Assembly: GCF_000497445.1 (NCBI RefSeq)
Contig: NZ_CM002285.1
Coordinates: forward strand, 8,544,657-8,560,003
Length of the DNA: 15,347 nt
DNA from: Streptomyces roseochromogenus subsp. oscitans DS 12.976
GTDB lineage: Bacteria; Actinomycetota; Actinomycetes; Streptomycetales; Streptomycetaceae
Direction of reading: 5' to 3'
The notes beneath the pieces were generated by a model. That model made no database searches. It was given only the letters and a program-made list of their open reading frames with translations, and was not told where the DNA came from. Shown here piece by piece: positions 1 to 6,772 of this stretch. The stretch's first letter is position 1. Each line of letters opens with the position of its first letter. The translations under genes and the position numbers were made by a program.

Positions 1-1
1 C

Positions 2-106
2 GGCCGCCGCTTCGCCTCCGGCGAGATCGACGAGGACGAGTACTGGCGCCGGCTGTCCGTCCTGGAGGAGCAGTTCGGCCGCGCCGGCAAGGGAGGCGCG
101 GCATGA
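2..106 (+). CDS. SHOCT-domain protein, C-terminal fragment (5' end outside window)
   Basis: This is the last 34 codons of a gene that begins before the window. The readable tail contains RRFASGEIDEDEYWRRLSVL, which has the typical pattern of the SHOCT short C-terminal domain (a basic/Phe start, Gly-Glu-Ile-Asp, then Tyr-x-x-Arg-Leu). SHOCT domains sit at the ends of many bacterial, often membrane, proteins and are thought to mediate oligomerisation; no enzymatic role is known. The stop codon overlaps the ATG of the following ABC ATPase (ATGA at 103-106), so the two are probably translationally coupled and in one operon. The N-terminal part of the protein, and so its full identity, cannot be seen. 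Confidence 0.75.
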   Translation, partial: GRRFASGEIDEDEYWRRLSVLEEQFGRAGKGGAA

Positions 107-852
107 CCACGGCCACCGCACCGCGGGCCGCCGCCCGCGTGGTCGACGCGGTGAAGGTGTACGGCGGTGGCGACACCGCCGTACGCGCCCTGGACGCCGT
201 CGACGTCTCCTTTCCCGCCGGACGCTTCACAGCGATCATGGGCCCCTCCGGCTCCGGCAAATCCACCCTCATGCACTGCGCGGCCGGCCTCGACACGCTC
301 ACCTCCGGCGCCGCCTACATCGGCGACACCGAACTCGGCGCGCTGGACGACCGGCGGCTTACTCTGCTGCGCCGCGACCGGGTCGGCTTCGTCTTCCAGG
401 CGTTCAACCTGGTGCCGACGCTGACCGTCGCGGAGAACATCACGCTCCCCCTGGACCTGGCCGGCCGGCACGGCGACCGGGAGTGGATCGACGCGCTCAT
501 CGATGTCGTCGGGCTGCGTGACCGGCTGCACCACCGGCCCTCGGAGCTCTCCGGCGGACAGCAGCAACGCGTCGCCGTGGCACGGGCGTTCGCCGGGCGG
601 CCCGATGTGGTCTTCGCCGACGAACCGACCGGAAACCTCGACTCCCGCTCCGGCGCGGAGGTCCTCGGCCTCCTCGGCTCCGCCGTACGGGAGATGGACC
701 GTACGGTCGTCATGGTCACGCACGACCCGGTGGCCGCCGGGCACGCCGACGAGGTGCTCTTCCTCGCCGACGGACGGCTGGTCGACCGGATGGAGGCGCC
801 GACCGCGGACCGGGTCCTGGACCGCCTGAAGGCCTTCGAGGTGCGGACATGA
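103..852 (+). CDS. ABC transporter ATP-binding protein (MacB/LolD-like)
   Basis: This 249-residue protein is a complete ABC-type ATPase. It has a Walker A motif GPSGSGKS at residues 47-54, the Q-loop glutamine at Q99, the signature LSGGQQQR at 149-156, Walker B VVFADEP at 169-175 and the switch histidine H207 in VTHD. The motif spacing and the phrases FVFQAFNLVPTLTVAENI and EPTGNLDS are typical of the MacB/LolD/FtsE family, which powers FtsX-type permeases that extrude or release substrates at the membrane surface rather than importing them. The start ATG overlaps the stop of the SHOCT gene, and the stop overlaps the ATG of the permease at 849, so the three form a tightly coupled operon. The substrate is unknown. 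Family assignment is secure; transport direction is inferred from the partner permease. Confidence 0.95.
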   Translation: MTTATAPRAAARVVDAVKVYGGGDTAVRALDAVDVSFPAGRFTAIMGPSGSGKSTLMHCAAGLDTLTSGAAYIGDTELGALDDRRLTLLRRDRVGFVFQAFNLVPTLTVAENITLPLDLAGRHGDREWIDALIDVVGLRDRLHHRPSELSGGQQQRVAVARAFAGRPDVVFADEPTGNLDSRSGAEVLGLLGSAVREMDRTVVMVTHDPVAAGHADEVLFLADGRLVDRMEAPTADRVLDRLKAFEVRT

Positions 853-3410
853 ACGCCTCGCTCCGGCTCAGCCTCACCTCCCTGCGCGCACACCGGCGCC
901 GGTTCGCCGGCACCTTCCTCGCCGTGTTCCTCGGCGTCGCCTTCCTGACCGGCACCCTCGTCATGGGCGACACGCTGCGCGCGAGCTTCGGCAGCATGTT
1001 CGGCGAGGCCACCAGCGGCACGGACGCCGTCGTACGCGGCGCCGACGCCATCACCACACCCGGCGAGGCCCAGGGCGTACGACGGCCGGTGGACACCTCG
1101 CTGGTGCAGACCATCGAACGGGTCCCCGGCGTGGCGGCCGCCGCACCGAACATCCAGGGCGCCGGCCAGCTCGTCGGTTCCGACGGCAAACCGGTGGGCG
1201 GCCAGGGGCCGCCTACGCTCGCCGGTAACTGGATCACGGACACCCGCCTGAACCCGTACCGGCTGGCCGAGGGCCGCGTGCCCGCGAAGCCGGGCGAGGT
1301 CGTGGTGAACCGGGGTGCCGCGAAGAAGGGCGGCCTGAAGATCGGTGACACCACCACGCTGCGTACGCCGGACCCGGTGCGGGTCACCCTTGTCGGCCTC
1401 GCCACCTTCGGCGGCCAGGACGGCATGGCCCAGGTGACGTTCACCGGCATGACCAGGGCCGACGCCGAGAAGTACCTCACCGCGCGACCCGGCCAGGCCG
1501 CGGCGATCGACGTGCGGGCCGGACCCGGAGTGACCCAGCGGGAGCTGGTACGGCGGCTGACTCCCGTGCTGCCCCGGGGAGTCGAGGCCATCACCGGTCA
1601 GCGGGCGGCGCAGGAGAACACCGACATGATCTCCGGTCAGTTCCTGACCGTCTTCACCACCTTCCTGCTCGTGTTCTCCGGCGTGGCCCTGCTCGTCGCC
1701 ACCTTCTCCATCCACAACACGTTCGCCATCGTGGTCGCCCAACGCACCCGCGAGAACGCCCTGTTGCGGGCACTCGGCGCGGCCCGCCGCCAGGTGACCG
1801 CCGCCGCGCTCGCCGAGGCCTGTCTCGTCGCGCTCACCGCGTCCCTCGCCGGACTCGCGGGCGGCATCGGCATCGCCGCCGGCCTCCAGGCACTGTTCCC
1901 GGCGATCGGATTCCCGTTCCCCGACGGCGACTTGGTGATCAAGACCCTGTCGATGATGCTGCCGCTCGCGGTGGGCATCGTGATCTGCCTCGGCTCCGCG
2001 CTGCTCCCGGCCCGGCGCGCCGGACGCACCGCACCGCTCGCGGCCCTGCGGGAGACGGCTGTCGACGGCTCGGGCGCGTCCCGCCCGCGCGCGATCGCCG
2101 GAAGCGTCCTGGGCGCGCTCGCGCTCGCCGCGACCCTCGCCGGCGTGTTCGTCACCCCGTCGGTATGGCTGGCGGGAGTCGGCGCGCTGCTCGCCCTGGC
2201 GGCCTTCGTCGTCCTCGGCCCGGTCGCCGCGACGACGGCCGTACGACTGCTGGGCGCCCCCTTGGACCGGCTGCGCGGTGTGACGGGCGGGCTTGCCCGG
2301 CGCAACGCCCTGCGCAGCCCGAGGCGGACGGCGGCCACCGCGAGCGCGCTGATGATCGGCGTGGCCGTGGTCTCGCTGTTCACCGTCTTCGGCGCCTCGC
2401 TGAAGGCCACGATGGACCAGACGGTGTCCCGGTCCTTCGCCGGTGACGTCGCCGTCAGCAGCCCGTCCTTCGGTGCGGGCGGCAGCGGACTCAGCCCCCG
2501 GCTGGCCCCCGCCCTGCAGCGGCTGCCCGAGGTGGACACGGCTGTGGGGCTGGGCCGCGGCGTCGCCGAAGTGAACGGCAGGGGACGGGCGTTGACCGTC
2601 ACCGATCCCGTGGCACTCGCCCGCACCTTCGACCTCGGCACGGTCACCGGCTCGCTGCGGGACCTCGGCGCGGATGGCATCGCCGTCACCCGGACGGAGG
2701 CCGACCGGCAGCATCTGCGCACCGGCGGCACCGCGCGCCTGACCTTCACCGACGGCAGGAGCGAAAACTTCACCGTCCGGGCCGTGTACGGCCAGTCGGA
2801 ACTCGCGGGCGACTACGTCATCACCCGCGCCGCCTGGGCCCCGCACCGCATCCAGGACGCGGACTCCGTGATCGCGGTCACCTTCAAGCACGGGGTGAGC
2901 GCGGACGCGGGCAAGGCGGCGGTACGGAAGGCAGCCGCGCGGTACGGCAACCCCGAGGTGCAGACCCGTGACGAGTACGCGCAGTCGTCGGCCGGCGGCA
3001 TCGACATGATGCTCACCCTCGTCTACGCGCTGCTCGCCCTCGCGGTGGTCATCGCCCTGCTCGGCATCGCCAACACCCTGACCCTCGCGCTGCACGAACG
3101 CACCCGGGAACTGGGCCTGTTGCGCGCCGTCGGGCAGACCCGCGCCCAGCTGCGGGCGATGGTCCGCTGGGAGTCGGTCCTGGTCGGCGCGTTCGGCACG
3201 GTGGGAGGGCTCGGGCTCGGCGCCTTCCTGGGCTGGGTGCTGGTCAAGGCGTCCGACGGCGCGAGCGACACGGCGTTCGCCTTCGCGCTCCCACCCGCCC
3301 GGCTCGCCGTCGTGGCCCTCGTCGGCCTCACCGCCGGCGCGCTGGCGGGCCTGCGCCCCTCCCGTCGAGCGTCCCGGCTGGACGTCCTCCGGGCCATCGC
3401 AACGGAGTGA
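849..3410 (+). CDS. ABC transporter permease with two FtsX domains
   Basis: This 853-residue permease is the membrane partner of the preceding ATPase. The sequence shows an N-terminal membrane segment (about 17-38), a long extracytoplasmic domain (about 45-260), and a first FtsX core with hydrophobic stretches near 266-288, 318-345 and 368-388. Further hydrophobic segments lie near 415-435, 440-462 and 495-518. A second extracytoplasmic domain (about 525-715) and a second FtsX core (about 719-840) follow. The duplication is visible in the paired motifs AQRTRENALLRALGA (about 297-311) and HERTRELGLLRAVGQ (about 749-763), which mark the cytoplasmic coupling loops. The length fits the roughly 800-850-residue double-FtsX proteins common in actinomycetes. 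The start ATG overlaps the ATPase stop codon (ATGA at 849-852). The substrate is unknown; peptides, lipids or antibiotics are typical for the family, but nothing here selects one. Confidence 0.93.
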   Translation: MNASLRLSLTSLRAHRRRFAGTFLAVFLGVAFLTGTLVMGDTLRASFGSMFGEATSGTDAVVRGADAITTPGEAQGVRRPVDTSLVQTIERVPGVAAAAPNIQGAGQLVGSDGKPVGGQGPPTLAGNWITDTRLNPYRLAEGRVPAKPGEVVVNRGAAKKGGLKIGDTTTLRTPDPVRVTLVGLATFGGQDGMAQVTFTGMTRADAEKYLTARPGQAAAIDVRAGPGVTQRELVRRLTPVLPRGVEAITGQRAAQENTDMISGQFLTVFTTFLLVFSGVALLVATFSIHNTFAIVVAQRTRENALLRALGAARRQVTAAALAEACLVALTASLAGLAGGIGIAAGLQALFPAIGFPFPDGDLVIKTLSMMLPLAVGIVICLGSALLPARRAGRTAPLAALRETAVDGSGASRPRAIAGSVLGALALAATLAGVFVTPSVWLAGVGALLALAAFVVLGPVAATTAVRLLGAPLDRLRGVTGGLARRNALRSPRRTAATASALMIGVAVVSLFTVFGASLKATMDQTVSRSFAGDVAVSSPSFGAGGSGLSPRLAPALQRLPEVDTAVGLGRGVAEVNGRGRALTVTDPVALARTFDLGTVTGSLRDLGADGIAVTRTEADRQHLRTGGTARLTFTDGRSENFTVRAVYGQSELAGDYVITRAAWAPHRIQDADSVIAVTFKHGVSADAGKAAVRKAAARYGNPEVQTRDEYAQSSAGGIDMMLTLVYALLALAVVIALLGIANTLTLALHERTRELGLLRAVGQTRAQLRAMVRWESVLVGAFGTVGGLGLGAFLGWVLVKASDGASDTAFAFALPPARLAVVALVGLTAGALAGLRPSRRASRLDVLRAIATE

Positions 3411-3477
3411 CGTCCCGCTGAGAGCGCCCGCCTGCCGAGCCGTGTTTCGACTGTGCGCGAGTGCGGATCCGTTGTGG

Positions 3478-3575
3478 CGGGTTGTTCCTCCGAGTTCTCG
3501 GCTTCGCTCGAACCCGGGGGGACCTCGTCGCGGCGGAGCCGCATATGGGTACGGCCTCGCGCCCCTTGGGGAACT
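3478..3575. repeat. Probable Streptomyces dispersed intergenic repeat
   Basis: The 240-bp gap between the converging permease (ends 3410) and ATP-binding gene (ends 3651) holds a stretch that I recognise as a sequence recurring between genes in many Streptomyces genomes. Its recognisable parts are CTCGGCTTCGCTCGAA near 3497-3512, CGGCGGAGCCGCATAT at 3531-3546 and a CGCGCCCCTTGGGG end near 3558-3571. It contains a perfect GCGGC-GGA-GCCGC hairpin at 3530-3542 and a CCCCTTGGGG palindrome at 3562-3571. Copies of this kind often end in a stronger GC hairpin that could act as a terminator; here that end looks degenerate. Recognition is from memory and was not checked by alignment. Reading frames through the region look like chance. 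Confidence 0.5.
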
Positions 3576-3650
3576 GAGGCGCCGTCAGCTGCGTGGTCCC
3601 GCCGTCGCTGGTGAGCGCCCCCCCCGCGCCCACCCAAGGTCACCGCCCGG

Positions 3651-4334
3651 TCAGCCAGGAACGGCCGACCGGGCGGGAGCCTTCACCCCGGCCACGGCGG
3701 GAGCAGGCGCCACGCTCGTAACCTGCGCCGCGGCACCGACGGGAGCCCCGGTGCGTACCGGAGTCCCGGCCGGCACAGCAGTGGCGGGTACCGAAGCCGC
3801 GGCCGGCACAGGCGCCGACGCCGCCACGGGCACCGTGGACCGTACCGGGACCGGCTCCGGCGTCGGAAGTGGCTCCCTCGTACGGCGCGGCGTGTGAGCC
3901 GGATGCGGCCGTGCCACCGCCGGCGCGGACAGTGTGAACCACACGACCTTGCCGTTCTCACCGTCCGGCCGGGCGCCCCAGCTCTCGCTCACCGCCGCCA
4001 CCATCGCGAGCCCCCGCCCACAGGTGGCGAGCGGTGCGGCCTCCAGCACGTGCGCGGCGTCGTCGGCCAGCACCGGCAGCCGCGGATCGTGATCGCGCAC
4101 CGAGACCGTGAGCCGGTCCGGCGCCAGCTCCAGCTCGACCGTGCACGACTTGTCGGGCCTGGCGTGCCGGTGCACGTTACTCAGCAGCTCCGTCACACCG
4201 AGCGCGGCCCGGTCTATCAACGGGTCCATATGCCAGTAGCGCAACTGCGCAGATACGATTCTGCGGACCTGGCCGATCCGCGACGGCAGGGCTTGGAGCT
4301 CCACCGTGCAGTGCCTGCTTGGGTGACTGATCAC
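3651..4334 (-). CDS. RsbW-like ATP-binding regulatory protein (HATPase_c)
   Basis: This 227-residue protein has a GHKL-type ATPase domain (about 8-137), as in anti-sigma-factor Ser/Thr kinases of the RsbW/SpoIIAB class, which are very numerous in Streptomyces. Visible motifs are the N-box ELLSNVHRHA (residues 49-58), the G1-type DHDPRLP (81-87) and the G2-type GRGLAMV (106-112). Residues from about 138 to the end form a tail rich in Pro, Ala and Val with no globular character, so the ATPase fills only the first 60% of the protein. I chose the GTG at 4334 because GGGGAG lies 8 nt upstream on the minus strand. A small GGTCC-CTTC-GGACC hairpin (4357-4370) lies just before that ribosome binding site. 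The gene stands alone, so its sigma or anti-anti-sigma partner is not apparent; kinase activity is a family inference. Confidence 0.88.
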   Translation of the reverse strand: MISHPSRHCTVELQALPSRIGQVRRIVSAQLRYWHMDPLIDRAALGVTELLSNVHRHARPDKSCTVELELAPDRLTVSVRDHDPRLPVLADDAAHVLEAAPLATCGRGLAMVAAVSESWGARPDGENGKVVWFTLSAPAVARPHPAHTPRRTREPLPTPEPVPVRSTVPVAASAPVPAAASVPATAVPAGTPVRTGAPVGAAAQVTSVAPAPAVAGVKAPARSAVPG

Positions 4335-4586
4335 GGCTGCGACTCCCCGATGTAGAGGTCCGAAGGGACCGGAAGAACACGGAGAACAACGGATCCAGCA
4401 GGGTGCTTGCGTCCAGACAGCCGCCTGCTGCCATGGCCGGCGGGCTGGTTCGCAGCGTTATCGCCGGTAAACCCAGAGTGACGTGTGACCAGCGTGACGC
4501 AGGGGATGCGCTCCCGCAACTCGCCGCGACGGTCCGCTGCCCGGAGTACGCCACCGGAGTGATCCCGGCCGGCTGTCGTAGGCCGG
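4335..4586. other. Intergenic leader region of the ATP-binding gene
   Basis: This 252-bp gap is the upstream region of the minus-strand ATP-binding gene and the downstream region of the small minus-strand gene ending at 4587. It is less GC-rich than its surroundings. It holds the leader hairpin at 4357-4370 and an open frame with a TTG start at 4519 whose TGA (4331-4333) overlaps the GTG start at 4334. That frame lacks Streptomyces-like third-position bias and is not called as a gene. A CCGGCC/GGCCGG inverted repeat at 4565-4570 and 4581-4586, directly after the stop of the small gene, is a weak candidate terminator. I cannot place a convincing promoter. Confidence 0.4.
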
Positions 4587-4910
4587 TCAGCCGCCGCGTT
4601 TGGCGGCCCGGCGCACCGCCTCGATGAACCGCCGTGCCGCGGGCGGACCCGGCTCGCCCGGAGCGGGGTCCTGCTCGCCGAGCGTCAGCAGGTACCGCTT
4701 GCCGTTGATGTCGGCCAGCGCCTTGTCGCCCGGCCCGAACCACGGCTTGGACGCGCGCACCGCCTGTACCGGGGCGCTGTCGATCTCGCTGCCGTAGCTG
4801 GTGAGCAGCTCCACCCTGCCGTCGTTGATCCGGACCTGCCCGGCGCGGGTGAGCGAACGCATCCGCTTGCCGATCCGCACGCCCGAGGCTGTGAACTCCG
4901 GCTCCGCCAT
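4587..4910 (-). CDS. Conserved-looking hypothetical protein, 107 residues
   Basis: I do not recognise this family. The frame is well supported by strong G/C third-position bias that begins at the ATG at 4910 ([10 protein letters not shown]...) and runs to a TGA at 4587. A GGCGAGGG purine-rich stretch lies directly before the ATG. The open frame continues further upstream, but there it runs into the inverted-repeat element at 4964-5160, so the longer versions are rejected. The protein is soluble, with no signal peptide or membrane segment. The N-terminal half alternates charged and hydrophobic residues ([21 protein letters not shown]), suggesting a small beta-rich domain. A Pro/Gly linker (82-90) follows, then a basic C-terminal helix (about 91-107). 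It is probably monocistronic. No function is proposed. Confidence 0.7.
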   Translation of the reverse strand: MAEPEFTASGVRIGKRMRSLTRAGQVRINDGRVELLTSYGSEIDSAPVQAVRASKPWFGPGDKALADINGKRYLLTLGEQDPAPGEPGPPAARRFIEAVRRAAKRGG

Positions 4911-4963
4911 CCCTCGCCGCCCCCTTGCCCGTGTGCTCCCGCGATCCAGTGTGCGCCCCCGTA

Positions 4964-5160
4964 GGGCCTGTCCGACGGTTCCCGTCTGCCCCGCGACGCC
5001 CGGCACGCACTCCCCCACGGCGTGGGGGGGACCTCCAGCCGCGTTGCCGAATCGCCCCCGTGGCTCCGCCACGAGAGCGCTCCGACGCCTTGCGATCGCG
5101 CGCGCCGGACGCCGCGGGGCCCGCCCTTCGGGCGGACGACGGGAACCGTCGGACAGGCCC
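4964..5160. repeat. 197-bp MITE-like element with perfect 23-bp terminal inverted repeats
   Basis: Positions 4964-4986 (starting GGGCCTGTCCGACGG) are the exact reverse complement of 5138-5160. The match resumes imperfectly further in (CCGCGACGCCCGGC near 4991-5004 against CGCGCCGGACGCCGCGG at 5101-5117). The interior is packed with hairpins: CCCCCAC-GGC-GTGGGGG at 5012-5028, CGTGGC-TCC-GCCACG at 5059-5073 and CCGCCC-TTC-GGGCGG at 5121-5135. It carries no transposase and no convincing gene. I recognise the sequence type as one that recurs between genes in many Streptomyces, but this was not checked by search. No clear target-site duplication is seen at the edges. It may be a non-autonomous mobile element or a fixed structural repeat. 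Confidence 0.75.
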
Positions 5161-5415
5161 GCCGGGCGATCGTCCCGTCGCGTGCAGTCTGCCCCGATGC
5201 GGCCGGAAGCACCAGTACACGTGGAGTGCGTACCGCAGTCGCCCGGAGCACTCCCGCCAAATGCGCCCCCAACGGCCCCGTACGGCTGTGCCACAGGGTG
5301 GCTTTGGGGGCACCAAAGATGCGTTTATGCAGGTGGGAAGCGGTGTCAAAGATGCCTATGCTCGACATGCCGGGCGCGTGAGGCGTCGTCGGCGCCCAGC
5401 GTAAGGAGCACCGTC
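5161..5415 (+). promoter_or_regulatory. Upstream region of the cysteine desulfhydrase gene with operator-like dyad
   Basis: This 255-bp stretch separates the inverted-repeat element from the GTG at 5416. It contains a perfect dyad, CTTTGG-N5-CCAAAG at 5302-5318, which has the size of a dimeric repressor site. The right arm belongs to CAAAGATGC (5314-5322), which recurs exactly at 5347-5355, 33 bp downstream. Both copies are followed by an AT-richer TTTATG/CTATG segment. A TATGCT hexamer at 5357-5362 could be a -10 element, but I see no good -35. The ribosome binding site AAGGAG is at 5403-5408. The position fits regulation of the downstream gene; the regulator is unknown. Confidence 0.4.
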
Positions 5416-6540
5416 GTGAGCACCACCCACCAGAGCAGACCCGGCGCCACCCTCGACGTCGACCGCAGCGACACCACCTATCGTGACTGGCTGAAAGAGG
5501 CCGTCCGAAAGGTGCAGGCCGACGCCAACCGGTCGGCGGACACACACCTGCTGCGCTTCCCGCTGCCCGAGCACTGGGGCATCGACCTCTACCTCAAGGA
5601 CGAGTCGACGCACCCCACCGGCAGCCTCAAGCACCGTCTCGCCCGCTCCCTCTTCCTCTACGGTCTCTGCAATGGCTGGATCCGGCCCGGTCGCCCGGTG
5701 ATCGAGGCGTCCAGCGGCTCCACCGCCGTCTCCGAGGCCTACTTCGCCAAGCTGATCGGCGTGCCCTTCATCGCGGTCATGCCGCGCACGACCAGCGCCG
5801 AGAAGTGCCGCCTCATCGAGTTCCATGGCGGCCAGTGCCACTTCGTGGACGACTCCCGGAAGATGTACGAGGAGTCGGCCCGCCTCGCGGTGGAGACCGG
5901 TGGCCACTATATGGACCAGTTCACCTACGCCGAGCGGGCCACGGACTGGCGCGGCAACAACAACATCGCCGAATCCATCTTCCGCCAGCTGGAGTTGGAG
6001 CGCTTCCCGGAGCCGGCGTGGATCGTCGCCACGGCGGGCACCGGCGGCACCTCCGCGACCCTCGCGCGCTATGTCCACTACATGCAGTACGACACCCGTG
6101 TCTGCGTCGCCGATCCGGACAACTCCTGTTTCTTCGAGGGCTGGACCACCGGCGATCCGGACGTCACCTGTGACTGCGGCTCCCGGATCGAGGGCATCGG
6201 CCGGCCGCGTATGGAGCCGAGCTTCGTGCCCGGCGCGATCGACCGGATGATGAAGGTCCCGGACGCGGCCAGTGTCGCCGCTGTACGCGCCCTGGAGGCG
6301 GCCATCGGCCGCAAGGCGGGCGGCTCCACGGGCACGGGACTGTGGAGCGCGCTGAAGATCGTCTCCGAGATGGTGGCCGAGGGGCGCCGGGGCAGCGTCG
6401 TCACCCTGCTCTGTGACCCGGGCGACCGCTATCTCGACAAGTACTACTCCGACGCCTGGGTCGCGGAACAGGGCCTGGACATCACGCCGTACGCGGCGGC
6501 GATCGACACGCTCCTGGCGACGGGTGTGTGGCCGGACTGA
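5416..6540 (+). CDS. PLP-dependent cysteine desulfhydrase / cysteine synthase-family enzyme (Cds1-like)
   Basis: This 374-residue protein belongs to the fold-type II PLP enzymes of the cysteine synthase family. The PLP lysine is expected at K72 in PTGSLKHR (residues 67-74). SSGST at 99-103 is the substrate-binding loop, and GTGGTS at 208-213 is the phosphate-binding loop. The block [21 protein letters not shown] closely resembles, from memory, mycobacterial Cds1 (Rv3684), which degrades L-cysteine to hydrogen sulfide, pyruvate and ammonia. Desulfhydrase is therefore preferred over cysteine synthesis, but the sequence alone does not prove the reaction. The GTG at 5416 is chosen because AAGGAG lies 7 nt upstream; the same frame stays open back to 4801 only by running through the inverted-repeat element. 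The gene is flanked by non-coding DNA and is probably transcribed alone. The protein is cytosolic. Confidence 0.88.
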   Translation: MSTTHQSRPGATLDVDRSDTTYRDWLKEAVRKVQADANRSADTHLLRFPLPEHWGIDLYLKDESTHPTGSLKHRLARSLFLYGLCNGWIRPGRPVIEASSGSTAVSEAYFAKLIGVPFIAVMPRTTSAEKCRLIEFHGGQCHFVDDSRKMYEESARLAVETGGHYMDQFTYAERATDWRGNNNIAESIFRQLELERFPEPAWIVATAGTGGTSATLARYVHYMQYDTRVCVADPDNSCFFEGWTTGDPDVTCDCGSRIEGIGRPRMEPSFVPGAIDRMMKVPDAASVAAVRALEAAIGRKAGGSTGTGLWSALKIVSEMVAEGRRGSVVTLLCDPGDRYLDKYYSDAWVAEQGLDITPYAAAIDTLLATGVWPD

Positions 6541-6547
6541 CCCGGCC

Positions 6548-6562
6548 CCGCCTCTTCGGCGG
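6548..6562 (+). terminator. Weak hairpin after the cysteine desulfhydrase gene
   Basis: CCGCC-TCTTC-GGCGG forms a 5-bp GC stem starting 8 bp after the stop codon. There is no U-tract, as is common for Streptomyces terminators. It is short, so this is only a candidate. Confidence 0.25.
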
Positions 6563-6650
6563 CCGTTGCCCGACCGGCAGGTGACAGGACTGTGTGGGTT
6601 TGGTGACGTCTCAATCCCGCTTGTGAGCAAGCTGGTTGTGTCTGAGTGAC

Positions 6651-6678
6651 TGATAAGATCATCCCACTTTTCAGTGGG
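6651..6678 (+). promoter_or_regulatory. Candidate extended -10 promoter with start-site hairpin, cvn operon
   Basis: TGATAAGAT at 6651-6659 matches an extended -10 (TGnTAnnnT) inside an unusually AT-rich patch for this genome. I see no good -35 at 17-18 bp. Transcription would start near 6666, placing a perfect CCCACT-TTTC-AGTGGG hairpin (6663-6678) at or around the transcript 5' end, where it could protect the RNA or overlap an operator. The start codon of cvnA is about 100 bp downstream. This is sequence-pattern evidence only. Confidence 0.35.
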
Positions 6679-6712
6679 CTGACGGCGTGTCAAGTTGCGC
6701 GCCGGGGGGACA

Positions 6713-6758
6713 GTCGCAAAGCCACCATCGCGCTCGATTGCTCCTGGCGCGATGCGAC
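6713..6758 (+). promoter_or_regulatory. Leader stem-loop just upstream of cvnA ribosome binding site
   Basis: GTCGC at 6713-6717 pairs with GCGAC at 6754-6758, and ATCGCGC at 6727-6733 pairs with GCGCGAT at 6747-6753. The result is a two-part stem with a 9-nt left bulge and a 13-nt loop. The structure ends just before the weak purine-rich site GAAGAGAG (6761-6768) that precedes the ATG at 6773. It could influence translation of cvnA, but whether it forms in RNA is not shown. Confidence 0.35.
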
Positions 6759-6772
6759 TTGAAGAGAGTCTC

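Noticed and set aside
315..3095. 926-codon open frame on the minus strand
   Set aside because: It lies antisense to the ABC ATPase and permease, which have clear motifs. The translation is Arg/Gly/Glu-rich without any domain, as expected for a GC-rich shadow frame.
3442..3897. 151-codon plus-strand frame after the permease
   Set aside because: Its second half is the complement of the Pro/Ala-rich tail of the ATP-binding gene and its first half crosses the dispersed repeat; there is no ribosome binding site or domain.
5012..5135. Hairpin series considered as a CRISPR array or tRNA
   Set aside because: The hairpins differ in sequence and spacing, so there is no repeat-spacer pattern, and no cloverleaf or anticodon arm can be drawn.
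4801..5415. Long N-terminal extension of the cysteine desulfhydrase frame
   Set aside because: The frame stays open only by chance through the antisense of the small hypothetical gene and the inverted-repeat element. The Cds1-like homology and AAGGAG site support the GTG at 5416.
4911..5545. Upstream extensions and alternative minus-strand frames of the 107-residue gene
   Set aside because: They read through the hairpin-rich repeat and into the desulfhydrase coding region; the sequence is low in domain character and the composition changes at 4910.
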